Part shown: positions 1 through 8,447 of the stretch, piece after piece
How positions within the stretch are numbered: the stretch's first letter is position 1
How the letters are laid out: each line of letters starts with the position of its first letter
DNA from: Gordonibacter sp. An230
GTDB taxonomy: Bacteria; Actinomycetota; Coriobacteriia; Coriobacteriales; Eggerthellaceae
NCBI RefSeq assembly: GCF_002159915.1
Contig: NZ_NFJP01000008.1
Coordinates: forward strand, 62,001-126,000
Direction: 5' to 3'
DNA: 64,000 nt
Program-made: the position numbers and the translations under genes
The notes under the pieces: model-generated
What the model was told of the DNA's origin: nothing
The model's input: only the letters and a program-made list of their open reading frames with translations
The model's database searches: none

Positions 1-1379
1 GTGTCATCACCTCGCAAATTTTGCGCGGCCTGTGCGAGGGCAGCGTCGGGCACGAGCTCGACGCCGTCGGAATCGACGCGGCGTTCTCCTCGGCCGTCGA
101 AGTGGCGTTCCAGGCCGTGCGCAAGCCGGTGGAGGGCACCATCCTCACCGTTCTGCGTGACAGCGCCGCCGCCGCGAAGCGCGCGCGCAAGAAGAAGCTC
201 TCCACCGACGAGGCGCTCTCCTCCGTGGTCGAGGAGGCCTACGCCTCGGTGCAGCGCACGCCCGACCTTCTGCCCGTGCTGAAGGAGAACGGCGTGGTGG
301 ACGCGGGAGGTTTTGGCCTCGCCATCTTCTTCGACGCGTTCGCTGCGGCCCTCACGGGAAGGGAGGGCCCGCTCGGCGACGAGCTCGCGTTCGCGCGCAG
401 CGCCGCTCCTAAAGTCGAGATCGAGCAGATCAACGATTGGGAGGGGTCGGCGTACCGCTACTGCACCGAATTCCTCGTGCATTCCGAGGACGTCGAGGTG
501 GACGCGGCGAAGGCGTTCCTGCCCACGATGGGCGACTGCGACCTCATGGTGGGCATGCACCCCAACTTCAAAGTGCATGTGCACTCGAACCGCCCCGACG
601 AGGTGCTCGGGTGGTTTCTGGATCGCGGCGCGCAGGTCTCCGAGGTGCACATCCACAACATGCAGCTGCAAAGCGCCGCGCGCTCGGATGCGCTCGCGGC
701 CGAGCAGGCCGTCGAGCGCAAGCCCCTTGGCTTCGTGGCCGTGGCCGCAGGCGAGGGCAACGCGAAGATACTCGAGAGCCTGGGGGTTGACGTGGTTGTG
801 TCCGGCGGGCAGACCATGAACCCCTCCACGAAGGATCTGCTCGACGCGATCGGCGCGGTCAACGCTGAGTCCGTCATCGTCCTGCCGAACAACAAGAACA
901 TCGTCATGGCGGCCCAGAGCGCCTGCGATCTGGCCGATATACCGTGTGCCGTCGTGCCAACGAGAAGCGTTCCCGAGGCGTTCGCAGCGCTGTTCGGTTT
1001 CGACGAGGATGCGAGCCTCGAGGAGAACGTCGAGTCGATGACCGAGGCGTATGCGGAGGTGAGGACCGGCGAGGTGACCTGCGCCATCAAGGACTCGAAG
1101 GACGCCCATGACAATCCCATAAAGAAAGGCGACGTTATCGGCATTGCGGACGGATCCATCGAAGCCGTGGGCTCTTCCGTCGAAGACGTTGTGCTCTCGC
1201 TGCTGACTGCGATGGGCGCCGCGGAGGCGGACACGCTCACCATCCTTGCGGGCGAGGACCTCTCCGACGAGGCTTTCGATGAGCTTGTCGAGCGCATCGA
1301 AGTCGCCTTCGACGAGCTGGAGGTGGATGCCCATCGCGGCGGCCAGCCCCTGTATCCTGTTGTGATGTCGGTTGAGTAA
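1..1379 (+). CDS. fakA: Fatty acid kinase catalytic subunit FakA, 5'-truncated
   Basis: The coding frame is already open at base 3 and runs 458 codons to a TAA at 1377-1379, so the start lies before the window. FakA phosphorylates FakB-bound exogenous fatty acid to acyl-phosphate. The first ~100 visible residues are the end of a DhaL-type kinase domain, including the VDAGGFGL stretch near residue 99. A middle domain follows, then a C-terminal DegV-like domain with the typical LPNNKNIV motif near residue 293. Family members are about 550 residues, so roughly the first 90 are missing, including the metal-binding aspartates of the DhaL domain. It precedes recG, a common order in Gram-positive bacteria. 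PlsX, which handles the acyl-phosphate product, lies 7 kb downstream. Confidence 0.9.
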   Translation, partial: VITSQILRGLCEGSVGHELDAVGIDAAFSSAVEVAFQAVRKPVEGTILTVLRDSAAAAKRARKKKLSTDEALSSVVEEAYASVQRTPDLLPVLKENGVVDAGGFGLAIFFDAFAAALTGREGPLGDELAFARSAAPKVEIEQINDWEGSAYRYCTEFLVHSEDVEVDAAKAFLPTMGDCDLMVGMHPNFKVHVHSNRPDEVLGWFLDRGAQVSEVHIHNMQLQSAARSDALAAEQAVERKPLGFVAVAAGEGNAKILESLGVDVVVSGGQTMNPSTKDLLDAIGAVNAESVIVLPNNKNIVMAAQSACDLADIPCAVVPTRSVPEAFAALFGFDEDASLEENVESMTEAYAEVRTGEVTCAIKDSKDAHDNPIKKGDVIGIADGSIEAVGSSVEDVVLSLLTAMGAAEADTLTILAGEDLSDEAFDELVERIEVAFDELEVDAHRGGQPLYPVVMSVE

Positions 1380-1556
1380 AACCGTTGCGTCGCTCTCCGA
1401 ACGGCGCACCTGCTCGACGCTGCGGGGCGCTCCGGCGCCGAATCTCGACCCTAGTGCGCTGCGCGGCGCGTGCCGAAGTACGCTTGGCGGCGCGGCGGGT
1501 CGATCTTCGGCGCGAGAGCGCCCCTCGTTGGCCTTACGAACGACCTGGAGAAGTGC

Positions 1557-3743
1557 ATGGACGCGCCTGACCGTTTAGCAGCAACGCTCGCGCTCGACGA
1601 ACCCGTCGAGCGCGTTCGTCTGGTGAGCCCGTCGCGCGCTCGCGCGCTCGCGGGGCTCGGCATCAAGACGGTGCGCGACCTCGTCACCCATTTCCCGCGT
1701 CGTTACATCGATCTGTCCGCGAAGGAGACGGTGGCATCGAGCGTCATAGGAGAGTCCTGCACTATCGAGGGCGTTGCCCACGAGGTGAAGCTCAAGCGGC
1801 CGAAGCCGCGGCTTCCGCTCGTCGAGATCGCGCTCGTCGACGGTACGGGCGTGCTCGTGGTGACGTGCTTTCGCCAGCCGTGGCTTGCCGAACAAGTGAA
1901 GCCTGGCATGCGCATCGCCGTGGCGGGCAAGCTGGAGTTCAACTACGGGTTCAAGCGCATGACGAACCCCTATCTCGAAGTTCTCGGCGACGAAGGGGCG
2001 GCGGAGGGCATGGTCATCCCCGTGCATCCTGCGTGCGAGAAGGTGTCGGCTGCGTGGATGCGCCGCCTCGTGGGCAACGCGCTTTCCGCGTGCACGGGTC
2101 TGCTCGATCCGCTGCCGCTTGAGCTGCGGGCGAGATACCGGCTCATGAGTCGCGGAACTGCGCTGACGTGCATCCATTTCCCCCAGACGATGGCCGAGGC
2201 GGCGGAAGCGCGTCGGCGTCTTGCGTACGAGGAGCTGCTATTGCTCGAGCTCATGCTCATGATGCAGGCGCGCGAGCGCGAGCGGGGATGCGAGCCCGTG
2301 CGCCACGTCGTGGACGGCCCCCGCATGGCGGCGCTGGCCGCGGCGCTGCCTTTCGAGCTGACCGACGAGCAGCAAAGGGCCAAAGAAGACATCCTCTCCG
2401 CGCTGTCCGCCCCTCGCCCCGCGAACCACCTGCTTTTGGGGGACGTGGGCACGGGTAAGACGGCCGTGGCCTCCTTCGCGCTGGCTGCAGCGGCGGACAC
2501 GGGGGTGCAGGCGTTGCTCATGGCTCCCACAGAGGTGCTCGCGCGCCAGCACGGCAAGAGCTTGGGGCCCCTGTTCGACGCGGCGGGCATGGGATGGGCC
2601 GTGCTCGTCGGCTCCACGCCAGCTGCTGAGAGGGACGACATCCTCGCGCGCCTCTCGTCGGGGGATCTCGACGTGCTCATCGGCACGCATGCTCTTTTGG
2701 AGGACGATGTGGCCCCTCGCCGTCTCGGCCTCGTCGTGATCGATGAACAGCAGCGGTTCGGCGTTGATCAGCGCGTTCGGCTCCTTTCGAAGGGGGAGGC
2801 GCCCGATGCGCTCTACCTCACGGCCACTCCTATCCCGCGCACGCTCGCGCTCGCGCTCTACGGGGGCCTTACGCTGTCCTACCTTAAGCGCCGTCCGCAT
2901 GGCGCGGCGAGCCGTTCGACGAAGGTCCATCGAAAGGAAGACCGCGGGCGCGCCTACGATGCTGCGCGCGCGGCGCTCGCTCGCGGTGAGCAGGTCTACG
3001 TTGTGTGCCCGCTTATCGGCCAGGACACTGGAGAGCGTGATGCGAAGGCGGCAGGGACGCGCCGGCGCGAGGCGGACGAGGAGGCTTACGAGTACGCGGC
3101 CATCAGCATCGAAGGGGAAGGAGACTTCGAGGGCGACGACGTAGCCGCTGCTTCGAAGGAGGCCGCCTACCTGCAGTCCCACGTGTTCGCCGACTATCGC
3201 GTCGAGCTTTTGCACGGGCGTATGGGCGCCAACGAGAAGCAGGCGGTCATGGAGCGCTTTCGCCAAGGCGAGACGCAGGTGCTCGTGGCCACCACCGTCA
3301 TCGAGGTGGGCGTGGACGTGCCCAACGCCACGGTCATGATTGTGGAGGATGCCGACCGCTTCGGCCTCGCTCAGCTCCACCAGCTGCGCGGGCGCGTCGG
3401 GCGGGGCGAGAAAGACGCGGAGGTGCACCTCGTGTCCGCGTCGAAGTCCGATGCCGCGCTTTCGCGCCTCGCCGCCATGGAGCGCACTGACGACGGTTTC
3501 GAGCTGGCCTCCTTCGATCTGTCGCTGCGGCGCGAGGGAGACATCCTGGGCAACCGCCAGCATGGCGCATCGGCGCTCAAGCTCGTGAACGTCGTGCGCG
3601 ACGGGAGGATCGTCGAGGCCGCCCATGCCGACGCGCTCTCCCTTCTCGAGGAGGACCCTGGGCTCGATCTGCCCGAGCATCGCGCGCTCGCCCGCGAGGT
3701 TCGCCGGACGTTTCACGAAGACAACGCCGCCCAAGGAGGCTGA
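1557..3743 (+). CDS. recG: ATP-dependent DNA helicase RecG
   Basis: This 728-residue helicase unwinds branched DNA and drives fork regression in replication restart and recombination. The N-terminal wedge/OB region covers about residues 1-230. Helicase motifs follow: Walker A GDVGTGKT near 295-302, the RecG-type DEQQ box near 396, a TATPIPRT motif, and the GRVGRG motif VI near 611. The open frame extends upstream to 1470, but the ATG at 1557 is preferred because GGAG sits 6 bases before it and the RecG-like sequence starts there. An acidic insertion (AAGTRRREADEEAYEYAA) lies between the two helicase lobes. rsmD follows one base after the stop, which suggests a single transcript. Confidence 0.96.
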   Translation: MDAPDRLAATLALDEPVERVRLVSPSRARALAGLGIKTVRDLVTHFPRRYIDLSAKETVASSVIGESCTIEGVAHEVKLKRPKPRLPLVEIALVDGTGVLVVTCFRQPWLAEQVKPGMRIAVAGKLEFNYGFKRMTNPYLEVLGDEGAAEGMVIPVHPACEKVSAAWMRRLVGNALSACTGLLDPLPLELRARYRLMSRGTALTCIHFPQTMAEAAEARRRLAYEELLLLELMLMMQARERERGCEPVRHVVDGPRMAALAAALPFELTDEQQRAKEDILSALSAPRPANHLLLGDVGTGKTAVASFALAAAADTGVQALLMAPTEVLARQHGKSLGPLFDAAGMGWAVLVGSTPAAERDDILARLSSGDLDVLIGTHALLEDDVAPRRLGLVVIDEQQRFGVDQRVRLLSKGEAPDALYLTATPIPRTLALALYGGLTLSYLKRRPHGAASRSTKVHRKEDRGRAYDAARAALARGEQVYVVCPLIGQDTGERDAKAAGTRRREADEEAYEYAAISIEGEGDFEGDDVAAASKEAAYLQSHVFADYRVELLHGRMGANEKQAVMERFRQGETQVLVATTVIEVGVDVPNATVMIVEDADRFGLAQLHQLRGRVGRGEKDAEVHLVSASKSDAALSRLAAMERTDDGFELASFDLSLRREGDILGNRQHGASALKLVNVVRDGRIVEAAHADALSLLEEDPGLDLPEHRALAREVRRTFHEDNAAQGG

Positions 3744-3744
3744 C

Positions 3745-4365
3745 ATGAGGATTGTCTCGGGCCAGTTCAAAGGCCGCCCGCTTAAGGCTCCAAGGGGTGA
3801 TCGCACCCGTCCCACCACCGATCGCGTGCGCGAATCGACGATGAGCGCAGTGGCGAGCGCGCGGGGAGGCTTCGAGGGCGCTGTCGTGCTCGATGCCTTT
3901 GCCGGATCGGGAGCGCTTGGGCTCGAGGCGCTCTCGCGCGGGGCGCGCTGCGCTCATTTCTACGAGCGCTCGGGCGAGGCTCTGCGCGCGCTGCTCGGCA
4001 ACGTGCGAACGCTCGGCCTCGACGAGGTTCGCGCCCGCGTCCATCGCGCCGACGTGCTCAAAGAGCCGCCCGTCTGGGCAGCCGAGCCGTTCGATCTCGT
4101 GTTCCTCGATCCCCCCTACGCGCTCGGCGCGTCGGAGGCGCTCGGCGTGCCGGCCGCCCTCGCGGCGCGTGGCGCGCTTGCGAAAGGGGCGTTCGTTGTG
4201 TACGAGCATGCGGTCTCGACGTGCGCCGATGCGGACGCAGCGGCCGATGCGGGCGGTTTGACCCTTGCGCGTCGCAAGAGGTACGGCGATACTGTCGTGG
4301 ATGTCCTGCGCTTCGGTGCGCAGGACGGCGCCGAAGAGCGAGAGAAGGACGGGAACCTCCTATGA
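3745..4365 (+). CDS. rsmD: 16S rRNA (guanine966-N2)-methyltransferase RsmD
   Basis: A 206-residue SAM-dependent methyltransferase that modifies G966 of 16S rRNA. The SAM-binding motif DAFAGSGALG lies near residues 49-58 and the catalytic DPPY motif near 121-124. The ATG at 3745 follows an AAGGAGG ribosome binding site and begins one base after the recG stop. The longer open frame back to 3625 is only recG in another frame. The stop overlaps the coaD start as ATGA, so rsmD and coaD should be translationally coupled. This pairing is common across Gram-positive genomes. Confidence 0.95.
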   Translation: MRIVSGQFKGRPLKAPRGDRTRPTTDRVRESTMSAVASARGGFEGAVVLDAFAGSGALGLEALSRGARCAHFYERSGEALRALLGNVRTLGLDEVRARVHRADVLKEPPVWAAEPFDLVFLDPPYALGASEALGVPAALAARGALAKGAFVVYEHAVSTCADADAAADAGGLTLARRKRYGDTVVDVLRFGAQDGAEEREKDGNLL

Positions 4366-4847
4366 AACGAGCACTCACGCCCGGAACGTTCGATCCCATC
4401 ACGAGCGGGCACCTCGACGTCATCACCCGCGCCGCCCAGCTGGTCGACGAGGTGGTGGTGGCGGTGGCGGTCTCTCGGAAGAAAGGGCCGCTGTTCAGCC
4501 TCGAGGAGCGCGTCGATCTCGTGTGCGCGGCCACGAGCCATCTTCCCAACGTGCGCGTCGAGCCGTTCGACGGCCTGCTCGTCGACTTCGCACGCAAGAT
4601 GGACGCAACCGTGGTGGTGAAGGGCCTGCGCGCCATCACCGACTTCGAGTACGAATTCCAGATGACGGCGCTCAACTACCAGCTGAGCCAAGAGCTCGAG
4701 ACCTTGTTCATCATGTCGCCGCCTCAGTACATGTACCTTTCGTCGTCCATCGTGCGCGAGATTGCGAGCCTTGGGGGCGACGTGGCGCGCTTCGTGCCCC
4801 CGTGCGTGGTCGGGGCTCTGGAGGGCAAATTCGCCTCGGCCCGTTGA
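4362..4847 (+). CDS. coaD: Pantetheine-phosphate adenylyltransferase CoaD
   Basis: CoaD transfers AMP from ATP to 4'-phosphopantetheine, the penultimate step of coenzyme A synthesis. The protein is 161 residues, normal for the family. The nucleotidyltransferase signature TPGTFDPITSGH is at residues 6-17 and the second ATP-binding motif SSSIVRE is near 126-132. Translation starts at the ATG overlapping the rsmD stop by four bases (ATGA). The 176 bp after it contain a candidate promoter for the next gene, so the recG-rsmD-coaD unit probably ends here. Confidence 0.96.
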   Translation: MKRALTPGTFDPITSGHLDVITRAAQLVDEVVVAVAVSRKKGPLFSLEERVDLVCAATSHLPNVRVEPFDGLLVDFARKMDATVVVKGLRAITDFEYEFQMTALNYQLSQELETLFIMSPPQYMYLSSSIVREIASLGGDVARFVPPCVVGALEGKFASAR

Positions 4848-4894
4848 CGGCGCGGAAGCAAGTCGGCGACAGGTGGCGCTCCGACCGGGAGAAA

Positions 4895-4946
4895 TGTGCA
4901 TGCTTTGTGCATTGGAGGGCGGCGTGGGCGGCTTTAATGCTAGAAT
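4895..4946 (+). promoter_or_regulatory. Candidate promoter with an upstream direct repeat
   Basis: An extended -10 (TG-C-TAGAAT) sits at 4938-4946, 78 bases before the coiled-coil gene. No convincing -35 is seen. Upstream, TGTGCAT occurs at 4895-4901 and again at 4906-4912, exactly one helical turn apart, as expected for a tandem regulator site. The promoter is plausible; the regulator site is inference only. Confidence 0.4.
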
Positions 4947-5023
4947 GATGCGACGCATGCGCGCTCGATACCTGCGCGCGCTCACGCAGATAAAACGCAG
5001 CACGCCAAGGTGGAAGGACGATC

Positions 5024-5497
5024 ATGGACGAAACAGGAGTCTTGGGGCTTTTGGAAGAGCTCTCGATTCTGCTTGAGGACTCTAAGCCGGTGTTCGGCAA
5101 GAGCAACATGCGCCAGGTTGATATCGCCGCGGCGTTCGAGATCATGGATGAGATCCGCGACACGTTCCCGAGCGAGTTCGCCCAGGCCCGTCAGATCGTG
5201 CGCGAGCGCCAGAGCCTGCTCGACGACGCCGAGGCCGAGGCGAACCGCATGATCGAGGACGCGCGCAGCCAAGCGATGACTATCGCGAGCGAGCAAGAGA
5301 TCGTGCGCATCTCGCAGCAGCAGGCCGATCAGGTGCTCGCCGACGCGCGCGAACTCGAGCGTCAGACGAGGGCCGGCGCCGAGGATTACGCCGACGAGGT
5401 GTTCGGCCATGTGGAGCAGAGCCTCGACACGTTGCTCGGCAACGTGCGACGCTGCCGCGACCGCCTCAACGCCAACTCGATGGCCGCAGGCCGCTGA
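5024..5497 (+). CDS. DivIVA/ATP-synthase-b-like coiled-coil protein
   Basis: A 157-residue soluble, acidic, Glu/Gln/Ala-rich protein. Residues ~55-135 look like a continuous coiled coil (heptad-like DDAEAEANRMIEDARSQA pattern), resembling ATP synthase b subunits or short DivIVA-like proteins. No membrane segment or catalytic motif is visible. The start ATG at 5024 follows GGAAGGACG. The stop overlaps the start of yceD (TGATG), so the two are co-translated. Homologues at this locus are usually annotated only as ATPase or hypothetical. A structural role in the envelope or cell division is possible but unproven. Confidence 0.75.
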   Translation: MDETGVLGLLEELSILLEDSKPVFGKSNMRQVDIAAAFEIMDEIRDTFPSEFAQARQIVRERQSLLDDAEAEANRMIEDARSQAMTIASEQEIVRISQQQADQVLADARELERQTRAGAEDYADEVFGHVEQSLDTLLGNVRRCRDRLNANSMAAGR

Positions 5498-6051
5498 TGT
5501 CCGACGCGCGCGTGTTCATCCCCGCCGAGCTCTTTGCGCCGGCGGAGACTTCCCGTTTCGAAGGGGCTCTTCGGCTCCCCTGCTTGGAAGCCGGTTTTGA
5601 TCGTTACCGGTTCCGGGAGCCTTTGGCTTGGCAGGTTGATGTGACCAACACGGGCGAAGCGCTGCTCGTGTCCGGCACGGTGGCCGGAGAGGCCGAAACG
5701 GAGTGCGCGCGCTGCCTCGACGGGTTCGTGCTTCCGCTCGAAGGCGAGGTGGAGGGCTATTTTCTGCTCGACGCCCGCGACGAAGCGCCCGAGGGCATGG
5801 ATGACGACGAATTCGACGTTCTGCCCGAGGACCACGTGATCGACCTCGAGCCGCTTCTGAAGGCCGCTCTTCTGCTCGAGCTTCCTCTTGTGCCGCTGTG
5901 CGGTGACGACTGTCGCGGGCTGTGCCCTTTGTGCGGGGCGGACCTCAATGAAGGACTGTGCACCTGCGAGCGCAACGGCGAAGACGGCGAGGGCGATGCG
6001 CCTGCCGGACCGTTCTCCGTGCTCAAGGATTTTCCCTTTGAGAAGGAATGA
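5497..6051 (+). CDS. yceD: YceD/DUF177 family, 23S rRNA accumulation protein
   Basis: A 184-residue protein of the YceD (DUF177) family, linked to 23S rRNA accumulation and normally encoded directly before rpmF. A CARC motif lies near residue 70. The C-terminus has a cysteine cluster (CGDDCRGLCPLCG near 135-147, then CTC near 156) that probably binds zinc. The start ATG overlaps the previous stop. Unusually, an ABC exporter gene separates it from rpmF, while bL32 itself is intact downstream. Confidence 0.85.
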   Translation: MSDARVFIPAELFAPAETSRFEGALRLPCLEAGFDRYRFREPLAWQVDVTNTGEALLVSGTVAGEAETECARCLDGFVLPLEGEVEGYFLLDARDEAPEGMDDDEFDVLPEDHVIDLEPLLKAALLLELPLVPLCGDDCRGLCPLCGADLNEGLCTCERNGEDGEGDAPAGPFSVLKDFPFEKE

Positions 6052-7855
6052 CGCCGCTGCGCGCGTTTGCGCGCGAGAGGTGGCTGCGCGTTTCGCGAGC
6101 TACTATCGTCCTTACAAGGGGTTGCTCTTCTTCGATCTCGTCTGCGCAACGGCGCTCGCAGGGGTCGACTTGGCGTTTCCGCAGCTGCTCAATTTCTTCA
6201 CAAAGGAGTTCTTCCAAAGGCCTTCCGGGGAGGTCTTGGCTTCGCTTGGCGGAATCGCGCTGCTGTTCCTTGCCTTGTACGCGCTGCGGACCGGTTGCCA
6301 GTACTTCATCACGAGCTGGGGGCACATCATGGGAGCGCGCATGGAGGCCGACATGCGTCGCGACTTGTTCGCCCAGTACCAGCGCCTCTCCTTCAGCTAC
6401 TACGACCGCAACAACACCGGCGAGATGATGAGCAGGTTGCTCACCGACCTGTTCGACATCTCGGAGTTGGCACACCACGGTCCTGAGAACTTGTTCGTGT
6501 GCGCGCTCAAGATAGCGGGATCGTTCGCGCTGCTGTTCCTTGTCAACGTGCCGCTCACGGCCGTCATGCTGGCGGCAACGGCGCTCATGGCGGCCTACGC
6601 GCTGTGGCGCAATTACCGAAAGCGCGTCGTGTTCACCGAGAACCGCAAGAAGATGGCCGACGTCAACGCGCGCTTGCAGGATTCGCTCGGCGGCATCCGC
6701 GTGGTGAAGTCCTTCGGCAACGAAGATGTCGAGATGGGCAAGTTCGCACGCGCAAACGAGCGGTTCGTGTCCACGAAGGAGAGCTCGTACCGGTTCATGG
6801 GGTCGTTCCATGCGGTGAGCTCGGCGTTCACGGGAGTCCTGTACGCGATCACCGTGGTGGGAGGGGGCTACTTCGTCGCCATGGGCGAACTCGACGCGAC
6901 GGATCTGGCGATCTACGCCCTCTACATCGGGATATTCCTCTCGCCAATCGAGGTGCTCATCAACTTCACCGAGCAGTTCCAGAAAGGATACGCTGGTTTC
7001 CGCCGCTTCGTTGAGGTGCTCGCCCTGCATCCAGACATCGTCGACGCACCGGGGGCGTCGGATCTCGCCGAGCTCGAGCGCGCCCGAAACGGCGGTCGCG
7101 CTCCCTCGTCGGTGCGCTATCGGGGGGTGAGCTTCAGCTACGATGGCGAGCACGAGGTTTTGCGCGGGCTCGACCTCGACGTGCCCGCGGGCGCGACCGT
7201 TGCGCTCGTGGGGCCTTCGGGCGGCGGTAAGACCACCACGTGCTCGCTTCTGCCGCGCTTCTATGATCCGACGGCAGGATCGGTGGAGATCGACGGCATC
7301 GATGTGCGCTCGCTCACCGTATCGTCCTTGCGCGACGCCGTCGGCATCGTGCAGCAGGACGTGTACTTGTTCGGAGGCACCATTCGCGACAACATCGCCT
7401 ATGGGCGTCCGGGCGCTTCGGACGAGGAGGTCGAGCGGGCGGCGCGGTTCGCGAACGTCCACGATTTCGTCATGGGCCTGCCAGACGGCTACGGCACCTT
7501 CGTCGGTGAGCGCGGCGCGCGTCTGTCCGGTGGCCAGAAGCAGCGCATCGCCATCGCGCGCGTGTTCCTGAAGGATCCGCGCATCCTCATCTTGGACGAG
7601 GCCACGAGCGCGCTCGACAACGAGAGCGAGCGGGCCATTCAGCGTTCGCTCGCCGAGCTGTCTGCCGGTCGAACGACGATCGTCATCGCGCACCGGCTGT
7701 CCACGATCCGCAACGCCGACCTCATCGCCGTCATCGAGGGCGGCCGCGTGGCGGAGGTGGGCACCCACGTGGAACTGCTCGGCCTCGGCGGAATATATGC
7801 GCGCTATTGCGAAATGCAGTTCGGGCCCATGGGGGAGCGTCGGTCCGCTCTGTGA
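6038..7855 (+). CDS. ABC exporter, fused membrane and ATPase domains
   Basis: A half-size ABC exporter of about 605 residues, MsbA/MdlB-like, expected to work as a homodimer. The N-terminal half has several membrane segments (first around 27-50) and contains the family motif YYDRNNTGEMMSRL. The ATPase has Walker A GPSGGGKT near 391, signature LSGGQ near 497, Walker B ILILDEATS near 516 and the H-loop histidine near 551. The start is uncertain. TTG 6038 has AAGGA 8 bases upstream and overlaps yceD by 14 bp; GTG 6080 is the alternative. The substrate cannot be read from sequence; lipid or drug are both possible. It interrupts the usual yceD-rpmF pair. Confidence 0.88.
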   Translation: MRRNDAAARVCAREVAARFASYYRPYKGLLFFDLVCATALAGVDLAFPQLLNFFTKEFFQRPSGEVLASLGGIALLFLALYALRTGCQYFITSWGHIMGARMEADMRRDLFAQYQRLSFSYYDRNNTGEMMSRLLTDLFDISELAHHGPENLFVCALKIAGSFALLFLVNVPLTAVMLAATALMAAYALWRNYRKRVVFTENRKKMADVNARLQDSLGGIRVVKSFGNEDVEMGKFARANERFVSTKESSYRFMGSFHAVSSAFTGVLYAITVVGGGYFVAMGELDATDLAIYALYIGIFLSPIEVLINFTEQFQKGYAGFRRFVEVLALHPDIVDAPGASDLAELERARNGGRAPSSVRYRGVSFSYDGEHEVLRGLDLDVPAGATVALVGPSGGGKTTTCSLLPRFYDPTAGSVEIDGIDVRSLTVSSLRDAVGIVQQDVYLFGGTIRDNIAYGRPGASDEEVERAARFANVHDFVMGLPDGYGTFVGERGARLSGGQKQRIAIARVFLKDPRILILDEATSALDNESERAIQRSLAELSAGRTTIVIAHRLSTIRNADLIAVIEGGRVAEVGTHVELLGLGGIYARYCEMQFGPMGERRSAL

Positions 7856-7893
7856 GCTCTGTGCTCGTTTGGGAAAATGTGTCCGTAGACCCC

Positions 7894-7922
7894 TTGCGAT
7901 AGGGTGATGCCTTTGGTATCAT
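7894..7922 (+). promoter_or_regulatory. Sigma70-type promoter for rpmF
   Basis: TTGCGA (7894-7899), a 17-base spacer and TATCAT (7917-7922) lie in the gap between the ABC exporter and rpmF. This fits a housekeeping promoter driving rpmF separately from yceD. Confidence 0.65.
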
Positions 7923-7997
7923 ACTTTTTCGCGTGTTTACCGAGTGAAAACGAGCGAGCGTTCGCGCGCCCGACGTACCTGAAGGAGATAGAGAGCC

Positions 7998-8177
7998 ATG
8001 GCTGTACCTAAGCGCAAAATGGGCCGTGCCCGCACCCACGCCCGTCGCAGCATCAACGATAGGATCGCTGCGCCTTCGCGTTCGGTGTGCCCGCAGTGCG
8101 GCGAGGCGAAGCTTCCGCATCGCGTGTGCCCGAACTGCGGCTTTTACAAGAACCGTGAGGTCATCGAGACCGAGTAG
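7998..8177 (+). CDS. rpmF: Large ribosomal subunit protein bL32
   Basis: A 59-residue bL32 protein beginning MAVPKRKMGRARTHARR, with two CxxC pairs (CPQC and CPNC) for a structural zinc, so it is the zinc-binding form. It starts at ATG 7998 after a GAAGGAG site and ends at TAG 8175-8177. It has its own promoter upstream and a strong hairpin terminator downstream, so it can be transcribed alone. Confidence 0.95.
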   Translation: MAVPKRKMGRARTHARRSINDRIAAPSRSVCPQCGEAKLPHRVCPNCGFYKNREVIETE

Positions 8178-8219
8178 CCCGGTTCACGTCCGCGCGTCGG
8201 CGTTGTTCGGCGCGCATGG

Positions 8220-8269
8220 AAAGCCTCCCCGCACATCGCGCGACCGCGCGACGCGCCGGGAGGCTTTTT
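8220..8269 (+). terminator. Rho-independent terminator after rpmF
   Basis: AAAGCCTCCC at 8220-8229 pairs with GGGAGGCTTT at 8258-8267, followed by further T residues. The loop is long and GC-rich and can itself pair (CGCGCGACCGCGCG). It ends the rpmF transcript. Confidence 0.85.
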
Positions 8270-8411
8270 GCTAGGGTCCGCCGCCGCAAGGCGCGGGCGG
8301 GCCGATGCCGCGAGGCTTCGATGCACCTGATCATGCTCACCCCTCTTCGCGGGAGAAGGGCCGACGCGCTTGCGGCGCTCGGCGGGGAAGACGCCATCAG
8401 GCACTTCGAAG

Positions 8412-8437
8412 CCTCTCGCCGAACGTGTTGCGAGAGG
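8412..8437 (+). promoter_or_regulatory. Inverted repeat abutting the plsX ribosome binding site
   Basis: CCTCTCGC (8412-8419) and GCGAGAGG (8430-8437) form an 8-bp perfect inverted repeat with a 10-base loop, directly before the plsX ribosome binding site GGGAGG and the ATG at 8448. It could be a repressor operator or an RNA hairpin that limits ribosome access. No known operator sequence is recognised. Confidence 0.4.
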
Positions 8438-8447
8438 GAGGTTTGGA

